Assembly (NCBI GenBank): GCA_937960415.1
Contig: CALGPK010000070.1
Coordinates: 1 to 51,560 of the forward strand
DNA: 51,560 nt
Reading direction: 5' to 3'
From: an uncultured Bacteroidales bacterium
GTDB lineage: Bacteria > Bacteroidota > Bacteroidia > Bacteroidales > GWA2-32-17
Shown: in pieces, positions 1-7,989 of the stretch
Numbering within the stretch: the first letter of the stretch is position 1
How the letters are laid out: the number at the start of each line of letters is the position of its first letter
Program-made: the position numbers and the translations under genes
Notes under the pieces: generated by a model
Databases searched by the model: none
What the model was told of the DNA's origin: nothing
The model's input: only the letters and a program-made list of their open reading frames with translations

Positions 1-82
1 TTTAAAAAAACTGGTTTGTAGTGCCTATACGATTTTGTATGTATTTGTATATCAGCAAAATAAGTGTAAAAAGCGACGAAGT
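1..82 (+). repeat. Partial copy of 158-bp inverted-ended element
   Basis: The window opens inside a copy of the element found complete at 190-347. Bases 1-82 match the right-hand half of that copy, including the stretch from TGGTTTGTAGTGCCTATACG through TTTGTATATCAGCAAA, and end in AAAAAGCGACGAAGT, one mismatch from the terminal repeat. It has the same orientation as the copy at 190-347, so the two form a direct pair separated by a different palindromic repeat. Confidence 0.8.
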
Positions 83-98
83 CGGGAAGAATAAAATA

Positions 99-176
99 CT
101 CTGTGCCCCTCCGTGCCCTCTGTGGTGAAGAAATAAACTTACCACAGAGAACACAGAGATACACAGAGAGAAAAAC
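99..176. repeat. Dispersed palindromic CTCTGTGGT repeat
   Basis: CTCTGTGGT at 118-126 is the exact reverse complement of ACCACAGAG at 141-149, and AAG (128-130) can pair with CTT (138-140). Together they give a strong hairpin with a short A/T loop. Flanking CTCTGTG and CACAGAGAG runs extend an imperfect stem to about 99-176. This CTCTGTG/ACCACAGAG sequence type is known as a widespread intergenic repeat in environmental bacteria, often mistranslated as HHRGHGG-like peptides. It lies between two copies of the inverted-ended element. Confidence 0.7.
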
Positions 177-189
177 TCCGTGCCCCCTG

Positions 190-347
190 ACTTCGTCACT
201 TTTTTAAAAAATTTCGGTTTTTGAAAAATTTAACAAACTGACATACAGCGACTTATGTTTTTATGGTTTTAAAAACTGGTTTGTAGTGCCTATACGATTT
301 TATATGTATTTGTATATCAGCAAATTAAGCATAAAAAGTGACGAAGT
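190..347. repeat. Complete 158-bp element with 15-bp terminal inverted repeats (MITE-like)
   Basis: ACTTCGTCACTTTTT (190-204) and AAAAAGTGACGAAGT (333-347) are perfect 15-base inverted repeats bounding an AT-rich, apparently non-coding 158-bp unit. The same unit appears partially at 1-82 and, reverse-complemented and interrupted, at 51061-51513. Size, inverted ends and lack of coding capacity resemble a MITE. No target-site duplication is obvious, so mobility is an inference. Confidence 0.75.
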
Positions 348-358
348 TCGAAGGTAAA

Positions 359-1789
359 CTACTTTTTATCTTTTTTACTTTCTTTTTTAGTGGACGATGT
401 TTTCTCATTTTTTGTTTTAGATGTATCGGTTGTTTTTTTTGAAACTGTTTTATTCGAGCTTGTTTTTCTTTTCTTATTTTTTTCGTCTTTTTCTTTGCCA
501 AAGTTTTCGGGGTAAATTAATTCGGTGTCGGGTTGAATAATAATAGATGGCTTAAACTTGGTTGTTGTAGGTTCTTTTTTCTTAACGATAACTGTTTCGC
601 TTCCGACTGATTCATTCAGACGCAGTTCAAAATCGCTCAAAACATTCATGTAGTTAATATAGGCTTCGTATGGTGTATCGTAGTGATTGAAATATTTGTG
701 TACATCGCCATCACTAAACCACTTGGTACACATGTAATAAAAATGGTCGCTGGTTTGTAAATAAAGCCAATCTTTTTGTATTTGTGGATCGTTGCATTGT
801 TTTACTTTTGGGTATAGCTGATATAAATTGTTGAATGCATCGTCTTGCAAGTCGTTTCCTAGCCAGGCTGTAAGGTCGCGTTCTTCATCAGCCCACGAAA
901 TAGGATAAGGCACATGGATAGGAGCTACCGGATGGAGCTGTTCGATGGCTTCGGCAGGTGTTACAAATTGATAATTGGAATACGCAAAAACTGATTTAGG
1001 TAAATAACGCATAAATTCAAAAATACCGGTATCAGCCCATTGATGTTCGCCAAAGGTTTCGTAATCCATAAACAAATTGATAATTTCTTGCTTTGGGTCA
1101 ATGGCATTTAACCATGCTACATATTTTTCAGTTGTCAATGGCCATTCAGACCATCCCCGATTGGAGAAACGAAAAGCAATATCGTCGCTTAGACGAAAGT
1201 TTTTAAGCAACAACTTTAATCGTGGTTCAATAGCACTACAATAAAGGAAGTTGGGCGATTTCCATCCCAGTATATGCTTGGCTCCTTCGGTTAGCATCCC
1301 TTTAAAGCCAAGTTCGTAAACCATTTGACCTATGTAGTCGCTATAAATAAGCTCTGTATTTCGGAATGTAGTGGGCTTAACGCCAAATAGACGTTCAATT
1401 TTTTCGGAATGTAAGCGTACTTGATTGAAAAATTCTTCCTTTTCTTTTAAAGCCGATAAACTATGAGAATACGTTTCGCCTAAAAGTTCGACACAACCTG
1501 TGTCAACTAATCGTTTAAAGCTTTCGAGAACGTCGGGAGCATACATTTCAAACTGGTCTAATGCTGTACCACTAATGGAATATGCTATTTTGAAACGCGT
1601 ACCATATTCTTGTATTAATTCATACATCAATTGATTGGTAGGCAGATAGCATTTTTCAGCTACTTTTCGCATAATGCTCTGATTAGCAAAGTCGTCGAAA
1701 TAATAATGATTGTTTCCAATGTCGAAAAAGCGATAACGGCGAAGCCTAAACGGCTGGTGTACCTGAAAATAAAAACAAATTGCTCTCAT
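359..1789 (-). CDS. GH57 family alpha-amylase / glucanotransferase-like
   Basis: Glycoside hydrolase family 57 protein acting on alpha-glucans, probably cytoplasmic glycogen. Family landmarks are visible: HQP at residues 11-13 (region I), VELLGETYSHS around 100-110 (region II), TFRNTELIYS with E146 as likely nucleophile (region III), and MDYETFGEH with D242 as likely acid/base (region IV). There is no signal peptide. The catalytic part ends near residue 400, and the last ~65 residues are a Lys/Thr/Ser-rich tail of low complexity not required by the family. It is the last gene of a three-gene operon, 14 bases after the glycosyltransferase. In Bacteroidota the trio GH57, glycosyltransferase and debranching enzyme is a recurrent set for glycogen metabolism. 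The exact GH57 specificity (amylase, branching or transferase) cannot be settled here. Confidence 0.88.
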   Translation of the reverse strand: MRAICFYFQVHQPFRLRRYRFFDIGNNHYYFDDFANQSIMRKVAEKCYLPTNQLMYELIQEYGTRFKIAYSISGTALDQFEMYAPDVLESFKRLVDTGCVELLGETYSHSLSALKEKEEFFNQVRLHSEKIERLFGVKPTTFRNTELIYSDYIGQMVYELGFKGMLTEGAKHILGWKSPNFLYCSAIEPRLKLLLKNFRLSDDIAFRFSNRGWSEWPLTTEKYVAWLNAIDPKQEIINLFMDYETFGEHQWADTGIFEFMRYLPKSVFAYSNYQFVTPAEAIEQLHPVAPIHVPYPISWADEERDLTAWLGNDLQDDAFNNLYQLYPKVKQCNDPQIQKDWLYLQTSDHFYYMCTKWFSDGDVHKYFNHYDTPYEAYINYMNVLSDFELRLNESVGSETVIVKKKEPTTTKFKPSIIIQPDTELIYPENFGKEKDEKNKKRKTSSNKTVSKKTTDTSKTKNEKTSSTKKESKKDKK

Positions 1790-1803
1790 GGTTTCATTTA
1801 ATT

Positions 1804-3087
1804 TTATGCATGAATTAATGATTGATATATTTCGATTAATTTTTTTGCACTATTGTCCCATTTTAAGTTGTCAACCTCCTCTCGTCCATATCGTTTAAAC
1901 ATTCGCGATATTCCCTGATAATGCGTAAGTGCATATATGGCATCGGCAAGGGCATCGATATCCCAAAAGTCTACTTTAATGGCATAGGTCAATATTTCGG
2001 ACACACCGCTTTGTTTGGAGATGATAACTGGCACATTTGAGCGCATGGCTTCTAATGGCGATATGCCAAAGGGTTCAGATACCGAAGGCATAACATAAAC
2101 ATCGGTAATACTAAACAATCGATAAACATCTTCGCCTTTTAAAAAGCCGGCAAATTGAAATTTATGTCCCATACGATAATGGGCTACACGTCGTATCATA
2201 CGGGGCAACATATCGCCACTGCCTGCCATAACAAAGCGAATATTGGGATCTTTGCGATAAATTTTATAGGCAGCTTCGACAAAATAATCGGGACCTTTTT
2301 GAAACGTAATGCGTCCTAAGAACGTAACCAATTTTTCGGGGAAACCTTTGTTTTGATTTATTTGTTCGATATCTACCATTTCTACAGCATTATGTACGGT
2401 AACCACTTTGTCGGCAGGTATTCCATAGCGTTCGATTACATATCTTCTTGTTAGATGGCTTACTGTTACAACTCTATCGGCAGCCTCCATTCCTTTGCGT
2501 TCGATGTCGTAAACGTACTGATTGATATTTTCGCCGCTACGGTCAAATTCGGTGGCATGTACATGTACCACCAGCGGTTTGCCCGATGTTTTTTTGGCTG
2601 TCATACCAGCAGGATACGTTAGCCAGTCGTGTGCATGAATAACGTCGTGAGCATGTTCCTTAGCTAAAACAGATGCAATAAGAGCGTAGCGACTTACTTC
2701 GGCATATAAGTTTTCGCCGTATTTACCAGAAAATTGGTATTTAGTGCGAAATACTTTTTCGTCAAAAAACGTATTGACAGAAGTTTGTTCGCTTATTAGC
2801 CGCATAAAATCTTCGGGAGTAACGTATGGAATAAGACTGCTACCTATTTCGTAGTATTTGATATAATTCCAGTATTCTTCGTAATTAAAATTACGTTCGC
2901 TTATTTCAACGTCACTTGCATTAACCAGGAAAGCCGATTTGTTATCTTCTCCGCCAAATAAACGAGGCACAACGAAAATAACATTAACGCGCTGCTTAGC
3001 CAAAGCTTTCACAATACCGTAGCATGCTGTTCCTAAACCTCCGGTAATATGTGGTGGAAATTCCCATCCAAACATTAGTACTTTCAT
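1804..3087 (-). CDS. GT-B glycosyltransferase, glycogen synthase-like
   Basis: Retaining GT-B glycosyltransferase of the GT4/GT5 type, likely transferring glucose from a nucleotide sugar to an alpha-glucan. The N-terminus MFGWEFPPHITGGLGTACYG carries the GGL nucleotide-sugar loop. HVHATEFDR and VVTVSHLTRRYV mark the end of the N-terminal Rossmann domain. LVTFLGRITFQKGPDYFVEA opens the C-terminal domain, and SEPFGISPLEAM is the EX7E motif. The length of 427 aa is normal. It lies between the debranching enzyme (27-base gap) and the GH57 gene (14-base gap) on the same strand, which supports a glycogen-synthase-like role over a cell-wall glycan role. Confidence 0.85.
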   Translation of the reverse strand: MKVLMFGWEFPPHITGGLGTACYGIVKALAKQRVNVIFVVPRLFGGEDNKSAFLVNASDVEISERNFNYEEYWNYIKYYEIGSSLIPYVTPEDFMRLISEQTSVNTFFDEKVFRTKYQFSGKYGENLYAEVSRYALIASVLAKEHAHDVIHAHDWLTYPAGMTAKKTSGKPLVVHVHATEFDRSGENINQYVYDIERKGMEAADRVVTVSHLTRRYVIERYGIPADKVVTVHNAVEMVDIEQINQNKGFPEKLVTFLGRITFQKGPDYFVEAAYKIYRKDPNIRFVMAGSGDMLPRMIRRVAHYRMGHKFQFAGFLKGEDVYRLFSITDVYVMPSVSEPFGISPLEAMRSNVPVIISKQSGVSEILTYAIKVDFWDIDALADAIYALTHYQGISRMFKRYGREEVDNLKWDNSAKKLIEIYQSLIHA

Positions 3088-3114
3088 AACGTGCTGTGGT
3101 TGTTTTGATGTTAA

Positions 3115-5067
3115 TTATTGTTCTTTAAACTGGTCTATCATCATTTTAATGCGGAGCAATTCGGCCACACTCCAAGCTTGCGATACGGCTCCATTGGGGT
3201 AGTGCGGTGGATCGCCATCGTAAATCTCACTAATGGTACCAATTCCATGCACCACCATATCTTCTTCAAAACCTTGATACAAACGTTCGGCAAGCGACAA
3301 AGCCGATTTGCCGTGGATGCGAAACATTCCTTCGACAAAAGCTCCTAACAACCATGGCCAAACTGTCCCCTGATGATAAGCTAAGTCTCGCTCTGACTGG
3401 TTCCCGCTATAACGAGGCTTATAATTGGGGTCATTAGGCGAAAGAGTACGCAATCCTTTGGGTGTAAGCAGCTCTTTTTGAATAATTTCTAGAATATTGC
3501 GTTTAATTTGTGTATCTTGAATTGGACTGTAGGGCAGCGACGTAGCAAAAACCTGATTGGGACGCACACTCCAATCTTTTGATTCATAAGTTACTACATC
3601 GGCTAAATAACCTTTCGATGGGTCGTAAAAATATTCAACAAAGCTATTTCTAATAAGTTCAGGAATTTTTATCCAGTCTAACAAAAACTTACGATCGTTA
3701 GATATTTTTGCTAATGTAAGGCTAAACATGATAGCATTGTACCACAATGCGTTAATTTCAACAGCAAAACCGATACGAGGAGTAACTGGTTTGCCTTCTA
3801 CAATGGCGTCCATCCATGTTAAAGCCATTCCAGGTACTCCTTGCCAGAGTAAGCCATTTTCGTGCATTTTAATATTAAAATCGGTACCATTGCGAAAAGC
3901 ATACAAAATTTTCTTAATTACCTTGCCATATTCTTTCCATGCCCACTTATAGCAGCGAGCAAATTCGCAGTACTGCTGCAATGTCCAGAAAAACCACAAA
4001 GGGGCATCGACGCTGTTGTACACAGTATTATCGCCCGAGCCTGCATTGGGGAAAAATGGTCCTTTCATTCGCGAAATCATGGTATCGATAACCAACTTTA
4101 TTTCTTCGAGTTTGTTCTGAGGAATAGTTAAACCGGGCAGTGCAATAAAGGTATCTCTGCCCCATGTTCCAAACCATGGAAATCCGGCAATAACTTCTAT
4201 ACGTTTTTTGTCTTTATATACAAAAAATTGCTGAGCTGCATTGATTAAACAAGCTTCGAAATTATCGCGTTTTATTCTTGATTGTATTTCTTTTTCAAAT
4301 TGTCTGTTCAACGATCGTGTCTTGCATGGACCTGTTCCGGCTGAAAACACTACTATATCTCCTTTTTTGATTGGCATTTCGAAATAACCCGGTACAAAAA
4401 GGTCTTCCTGATAGTCGTAACCACGGTCCTTTTCTTCAAGATATTCGATATTGTAATACCAATCGGGTACATGAATGTATTCTACTTTTTTTGAAAACTG
4501 CATGTACAGGTATGGATAGCCGTTGTACAATCGAATTTTTATACCATTTTCTATTTCGATATATTTTCGGTTGACATTTAAATTAGCTTTACTAAGGCTG
4601 TGAATGTTTCTAAAAGCAAGGAAAGGCTTAAATCGGATTTTTGTAGGCGAGTGAGCATCGAGCAAAGTATAACGGATTAGTATTCGTTCTTCGTTGGTAA
4701 CTAAAATAAGTTCTTTTTTTAAAACAACTCCACCTACACGATAAATAATACTCATATTGGGCTCTAGTTCGAAGTCGCGAATGTATTTATGTCCTTTCGG
4801 TTCGTATACATTGGGAAATTTATGAATAGCCAGATTAAACATCGCATTGTGTTGAATAATGGTTTCATCGAGCGAAGAAAGTAACATATGTGTACCGCCA
4901 TCTAAATGCTCAATTGGACAGGCAAGCAATCCATGGTATTTGCGTGTGTTACAACCAATTAACGTGGTGTAGGCGTAAGAACCTGCTCTATTGGAACGTA
5001 ATATTTCTCGTTTTAATGAATATTCAAGATTTATTAGCTGTGTTTTATCGAATTTAATATATCCCAT
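3115..5067 (-). CDS. Glycogen debranching enzyme (amylo-alpha-1,6-glucosidase type)
   Basis: Bacterial/archaeal-type debranching enzyme that hydrolyses alpha-1,6 branch points. Residues ~15-220 form the N-terminal beta-sandwich domain, with the typical beginning REILRSNRAGSYAYTTLIGCNTRKYHGLL. Residues ~280-645 form the (alpha/alpha)6 catalytic domain, with GFPWFGTWGRDTFIALPGLT, FPNAGSGDNTVYNSVDAPLW and SERDLAYHQGTVWPWLLG. There is no signal peptide. It is the promoter-proximal gene of the glycogen operon: TAAATTTG (TAnnTTTG) sits 20-27 bases upstream of the ATG and no Shine-Dalgarno is visible. The short reading frames inside it on either strand are shadows. Confidence 0.92.
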   Translation of the reverse strand: MGYIKFDKTQLINLEYSLKREILRSNRAGSYAYTTLIGCNTRKYHGLLACPIEHLDGGTHMLLSSLDETIIQHNAMFNLAIHKFPNVYEPKGHKYIRDFELEPNMSIIYRVGGVVLKKELILVTNEERILIRYTLLDAHSPTKIRFKPFLAFRNIHSLSKANLNVNRKYIEIENGIKIRLYNGYPYLYMQFSKKVEYIHVPDWYYNIEYLEEKDRGYDYQEDLFVPGYFEMPIKKGDIVVFSAGTGPCKTRSLNRQFEKEIQSRIKRDNFEACLINAAQQFFVYKDKKRIEVIAGFPWFGTWGRDTFIALPGLTIPQNKLEEIKLVIDTMISRMKGPFFPNAGSGDNTVYNSVDAPLWFFWTLQQYCEFARCYKWAWKEYGKVIKKILYAFRNGTDFNIKMHENGLLWQGVPGMALTWMDAIVEGKPVTPRIGFAVEINALWYNAIMFSLTLAKISNDRKFLLDWIKIPELIRNSFVEYFYDPSKGYLADVVTYESKDWSVRPNQVFATSLPYSPIQDTQIKRNILEIIQKELLTPKGLRTLSPNDPNYKPRYSGNQSERDLAYHQGTVWPWLLGAFVEGMFRIHGKSALSLAERLYQGFEEDMVVHGIGTISEIYDGDPPHYPNGAVSQAWSVAELLRIKMMIDQFKEQ

Positions 5068-5086
5068 ACCAAAAAATTAAATTATG

Positions 5087-5094
5087 CAAATTTA
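5087..5094 (-). promoter_or_regulatory. TAnnTTTG promoter element for the glycogen operon
   Basis: On the minus strand this reads TAAATTTG, matching the Bacteroidota -7 box TAnnTTTG, 20-27 bases before the debranching-enzyme ATG. No clear TTTG -33 box is seen at the usual spacing. Confidence 0.5.
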
Positions 5095-5156
5095 ATATTT
5101 TTTTGAAAAGTCGGTGTTAAAAAAGCTAAAAAAAAACACGTCTTATTATCAGGAGA

Positions 5157-5585
5157 TTATTTCGCTGTATTTTCTAAATCTTTTAAAACATCATCTAACT
5201 TATCGTCGAAACGAAGATCCTGTACTTGCCAGTGATCTTTGGGTTTGTATAGAGTGAAAATAATTTTAATAGGCTGACGATCGAAAACCATCAGATAACC
5301 CAAATGTGCTAAAGTGTTGCCTGCACGTTTGTCGAGATATTTTTCGTATCGATAAAATGTTCCGATAATGGGTAGGGCTTTATCAAATTTGGCTTTCATG
5401 GTGTTGATAATTTCAGGGTTTTGTCCAAGATATTTATTGGTACGAAAAATATATTGAACACTTTGTTCTATACCTTTTGTTTTAAAGTAATAAAAAAACG
5501 AATCGGGTACGCTTTCGGGAGGAATTTGGGCTTTTACTTTTACGAAACACTGCATGAATATAAGTAATAATACTAATGTTCTCAT
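5157..5585 (-). CDS. Small secreted protein, unknown function
   Basis: A 142-aa protein with a clear signal peptide (MRTLVLLLIFMQCFVKVKA, cleavage near AQIPP). The mature part is about 120 residues and contains GTFYRYEKYLDKRAGNTLAHLGYLMVFD followed by alternating beta-strand-like segments (IKIIFTLYKPKDHWQVQDLRFDD). This resembles small alpha+beta cone folds of exported DUF-type proteins, but no family is named with confidence. It lies 11 bases downstream of apbE on the same strand and is probably co-transcribed with it. The function is unknown and a periplasmic location is inferred. Confidence 0.7.
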   Translation of the reverse strand: MRTLVLLLIFMQCFVKVKAQIPPESVPDSFFYYFKTKGIEQSVQYIFRTNKYLGQNPEIINTMKAKFDKALPIIGTFYRYEKYLDKRAGNTLAHLGYLMVFDRQPIKIIFTLYKPKDHWQVQDLRFDDKLDDVLKDLENTAK

Positions 5586-5596
5586 AGTTTTATATT

Positions 5597-6604
5597 TTAA
5601 TTCTTTAATTTGATGTATTTTTCAACGGCTTTGGTCATCCATGTTTGCAGATTTCCTTTTTCATCCGAATAAATTAAATATGCCTGCAAACCATTTTCGG
5701 TTATAAATCTTTTTCCTTTTTCTAAGCCCATAACCATAATAGCCGTCGCCATGGCATCGGCAAAGGTACACGACGAGTGCAAAATAGTAACGCTCAATAA
5801 TCGATGAAACGTTGGTTTACCAGTTTTAGGATCGATGGTATGGGAATATTTGATACCATCTTTTTCAATAAATTTTCGGTAACTACCACTGGTTGCCAAC
5901 GATATATTGGTGATGTGCAAAATAGTTTGTAATTCTCGATTTAATTCGTTGCTGTTTTCGATAGGCTTGTCTATACCAACTTTCCACAACTGTCCTTCCG
6001 GATTTTTTCCTTTTACCTTAACTTCGCCACCTACCTCAATCATATAATTGTGAATATTTTTCGATTCGAGAAACATGCTTAATTTATCAACCGTAAATCC
6101 CTGTGCTATTCCGTTTACATCGAGCTGAACATTTGAGTGTGCTTTCCATATTTTGTTTTGTTTAATTTGAATTTTATCCATACCAACAAATTGCAGTAAA
6201 GAATCGACTTTCGATGTTGGCAAAGAAACATTTTCAGGCAAAAATCCCCAGTAACGAACAAGCGGAGCAACGGTAATATCGAAAGCTCCATCGGTAAGTT
6301 GATAAATTTTGTACGACTCACGAAATATTTCTGTAAAAAAACGATCCAGTACTACTGTTGTATCGTTACGATTAACACGCGATATGACCGAATTGCTATC
6401 ATAAACTGAAAGTGAAGTGTTTATTTGGTTCAAAACATGGTAAAATTCGCTAACCGGAATGGTATCATTAGTTACTTGGTATTTAATATGAAATGTTCCT
6501 CCCTGAGCAAAACCTTTAACAAACACATATTTATTGGGTTTTTTGCATGCTAATAAAGCAATGATTAAAAAAAGATTCAGAAAAGAAAATATACAATTAT
6601 TCAT
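5597..6604 (-). CDS. apbE: FAD:protein FMN transferase (ApbE), lipoprotein
   Basis: ApbE transfers FMN from FAD to a Thr/Ser of target proteins on the periplasmic side of the membrane. The N-terminus LFLIIALLAC ends in a lipobox with C20. Family landmarks include YDSNSVISRVNR, FDITVAPLVRYWGF, DVNGIAQGFTVDKL, MIEVGGEVKVKG, DPKTGKP and the metal-site segment CTFADAMATAIMVMG. The length of 335 aa is normal. The start overlaps the end of the phosphohexomutase gene by 8 bases, so the two are translationally linked. The window also carries the Na+-NQR operon, whose NqrB and NqrC subunits are the classic ApbE substrates, so this is probably the maturation enzyme for that complex. Confidence 0.93.
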   Translation of the reverse strand: MNNCIFSFLNLFLIIALLACKKPNKYVFVKGFAQGGTFHIKYQVTNDTIPVSEFYHVLNQINTSLSVYDSNSVISRVNRNDTTVVLDRFFTEIFRESYKIYQLTDGAFDITVAPLVRYWGFLPENVSLPTSKVDSLLQFVGMDKIQIKQNKIWKAHSNVQLDVNGIAQGFTVDKLSMFLESKNIHNYMIEVGGEVKVKGKNPEGQLWKVGIDKPIENSNELNRELQTILHITNISLATSGSYRKFIEKDGIKYSHTIDPKTGKPTFHRLLSVTILHSSCTFADAMATAIMVMGLEKGKRFITENGLQAYLIYSDEKGNLQTWMTKAVEKYIKLKN

Positions 6605-7988
6605 TTTTCAATTCTATAATAGTTATTACTTTATTTAATAATTCGTTTGCTTCCGAAGCGGTAGGTGCTTCGATATAAAGTCGTACAATGGGCTCAGTGT
6701 TAGAAGGTCGGCAATGCAGCCACGATTGCTCAAAATCGACTCGAATTCCATCTATCTCGTTAATAGATAATGCGTTAAGGTTTTGTTTTAACTTCTCTTT
6801 AATTACATTGAAACTAATGTCTGGTTGAAGGTGTATTTTGTGTTTTATCATTTCATATTTAGGATAGCGTTTTTTTAGCTCTGTCATAGTTATATTAAGC
6901 TGACTTAAATAGGACAAAAATAAAGCAACTCCTACGAGTGCATCTCTACCGTAATGCAATTCGGGCAGAATAATACCTCCATTGCCCTCTCCACCAATAA
7001 CCGCATTTTTTTCTTTCATCATGGCAACCACATTTACCTCACCCACTGCCGACTGAAAACAATAGCCTTCGTGCCACTTAGCCACGTCCATCAATGCTCT
7101 TGACGAACTTAAGTTCGATACAGCAACACCGCCTGGTTTATGTTGAAGGATGTAATCAGCTATGGTTACTAGTGTATATTCTTCGCCAAACATAGTTCCG
7201 TCTTCACAAATAAACGCCAATCGATCTACATCCGGATCGACAACAATGCCCAAATCGGCTTTTTGATTAACAACAGATTGCTTTATTTCGGTTAGATGCT
7301 CATCCAGCGGCTCCGGATTATGATTAAAATTACCATCGGCTATTGCATTGATGGTAACGACATTGTGTACACCTAGCGCTTTTAAAATAGCCGGTATAGC
7401 AATAGAACCAACAGAATTGATTCCATCTACCACTACTTTAAAATTTTTCTTTTCGATAAGATCTTTTTTAACGAGTGGCAAATCCAGTATTTTTTGAATG
7501 TGAAAATGGAGGTAATCTTTTTGTTTTATAGTTCCTAAATTTTCGACATTCGCATAGAAAAAGTTTTTTTGCAGACTTAAGTCTAAGATTTTTTTTCCAT
7601 CATTTTCGGAGACAAATTCGCCTTTGTCGTTCAGAAGTTTTAGAGCGTTCCACTCTTTGGGATTGTGACTTGCTGTGATAATAATACCACCCTGAGCTTT
7701 TTCGGCTACAACAGCCATTTCAGTAGTAGGTGTTGATGCGAGCCCTATATCAACAATATGAATTCCACTGGCTATTAGCGTATTAACTACTAAACCATGA
7801 ATCATGTTGCCCGAAATACGAGCATCACGACCCACTACCACGGTTATATTATTGTTCTGTATATGGTTAAGCTTAATCCATTCGGCATATCCCGATGTAA
7901 ATAATACCACATCGAGTGGGGTTAAACTTTCGTTTACTTGTCCACCAATAGTTCCACGAATGCCCGATATAGATTTTATAAGTGTCAT
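6597..7988 (-). CDS. glmM: Phosphoglucosamine mutase-like phosphohexomutase
   Basis: Alpha-D-phosphohexomutase family enzyme, most likely converting glucosamine-6-P to glucosamine-1-P for UDP-GlcNAc synthesis. All four family signatures are present: the phosphoserine loop TASHNP with S107, the metal loop DPDVDR with D251/D253/D255, the sugar-specificity loop GGEGNGG (332-338) and the phosphate-binding loop RPSNTEPIVR near residue 427. In this family a GEGNGG loop also occurs in broader phosphoglucomutase/phosphomannomutase members, so the substrate assignment is likely but not certain. It sits one base downstream of the GH73 murein hydrolase gene and overlaps apbE by 8 bases. Confidence 0.85.
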   Translation of the reverse strand: MTLIKSISGIRGTIGGQVNESLTPLDVVLFTSGYAEWIKLNHIQNNNITVVVGRDARISGNMIHGLVVNTLIASGIHIVDIGLASTPTTEMAVVAEKAQGGIIITASHNPKEWNALKLLNDKGEFVSENDGKKILDLSLQKNFFYANVENLGTIKQKDYLHFHIQKILDLPLVKKDLIEKKNFKVVVDGINSVGSIAIPAILKALGVHNVVTINAIADGNFNHNPEPLDEHLTEIKQSVVNQKADLGIVVDPDVDRLAFICEDGTMFGEEYTLVTIADYILQHKPGGVAVSNLSSSRALMDVAKWHEGYCFQSAVGEVNVVAMMKEKNAVIGGEGNGGIILPELHYGRDALVGVALFLSYLSQLNITMTELKKRYPKYEMIKHKIHLQPDISFNVIKEKLKQNLNALSINEIDGIRVDFEQSWLHCRPSNTEPIVRLYIEAPTASEANELLNKVITIIELKNE

Positions 7989-7989
7989 A

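Noticed and set aside
2-199. 65-aa reading frame on the minus strand (SLCISVFSVVSLFLHHRGHGG...)
   Set aside because: It runs through the palindromic repeat and the element copies. HHRGHGG-like peptides are a known artefact of this repeat.
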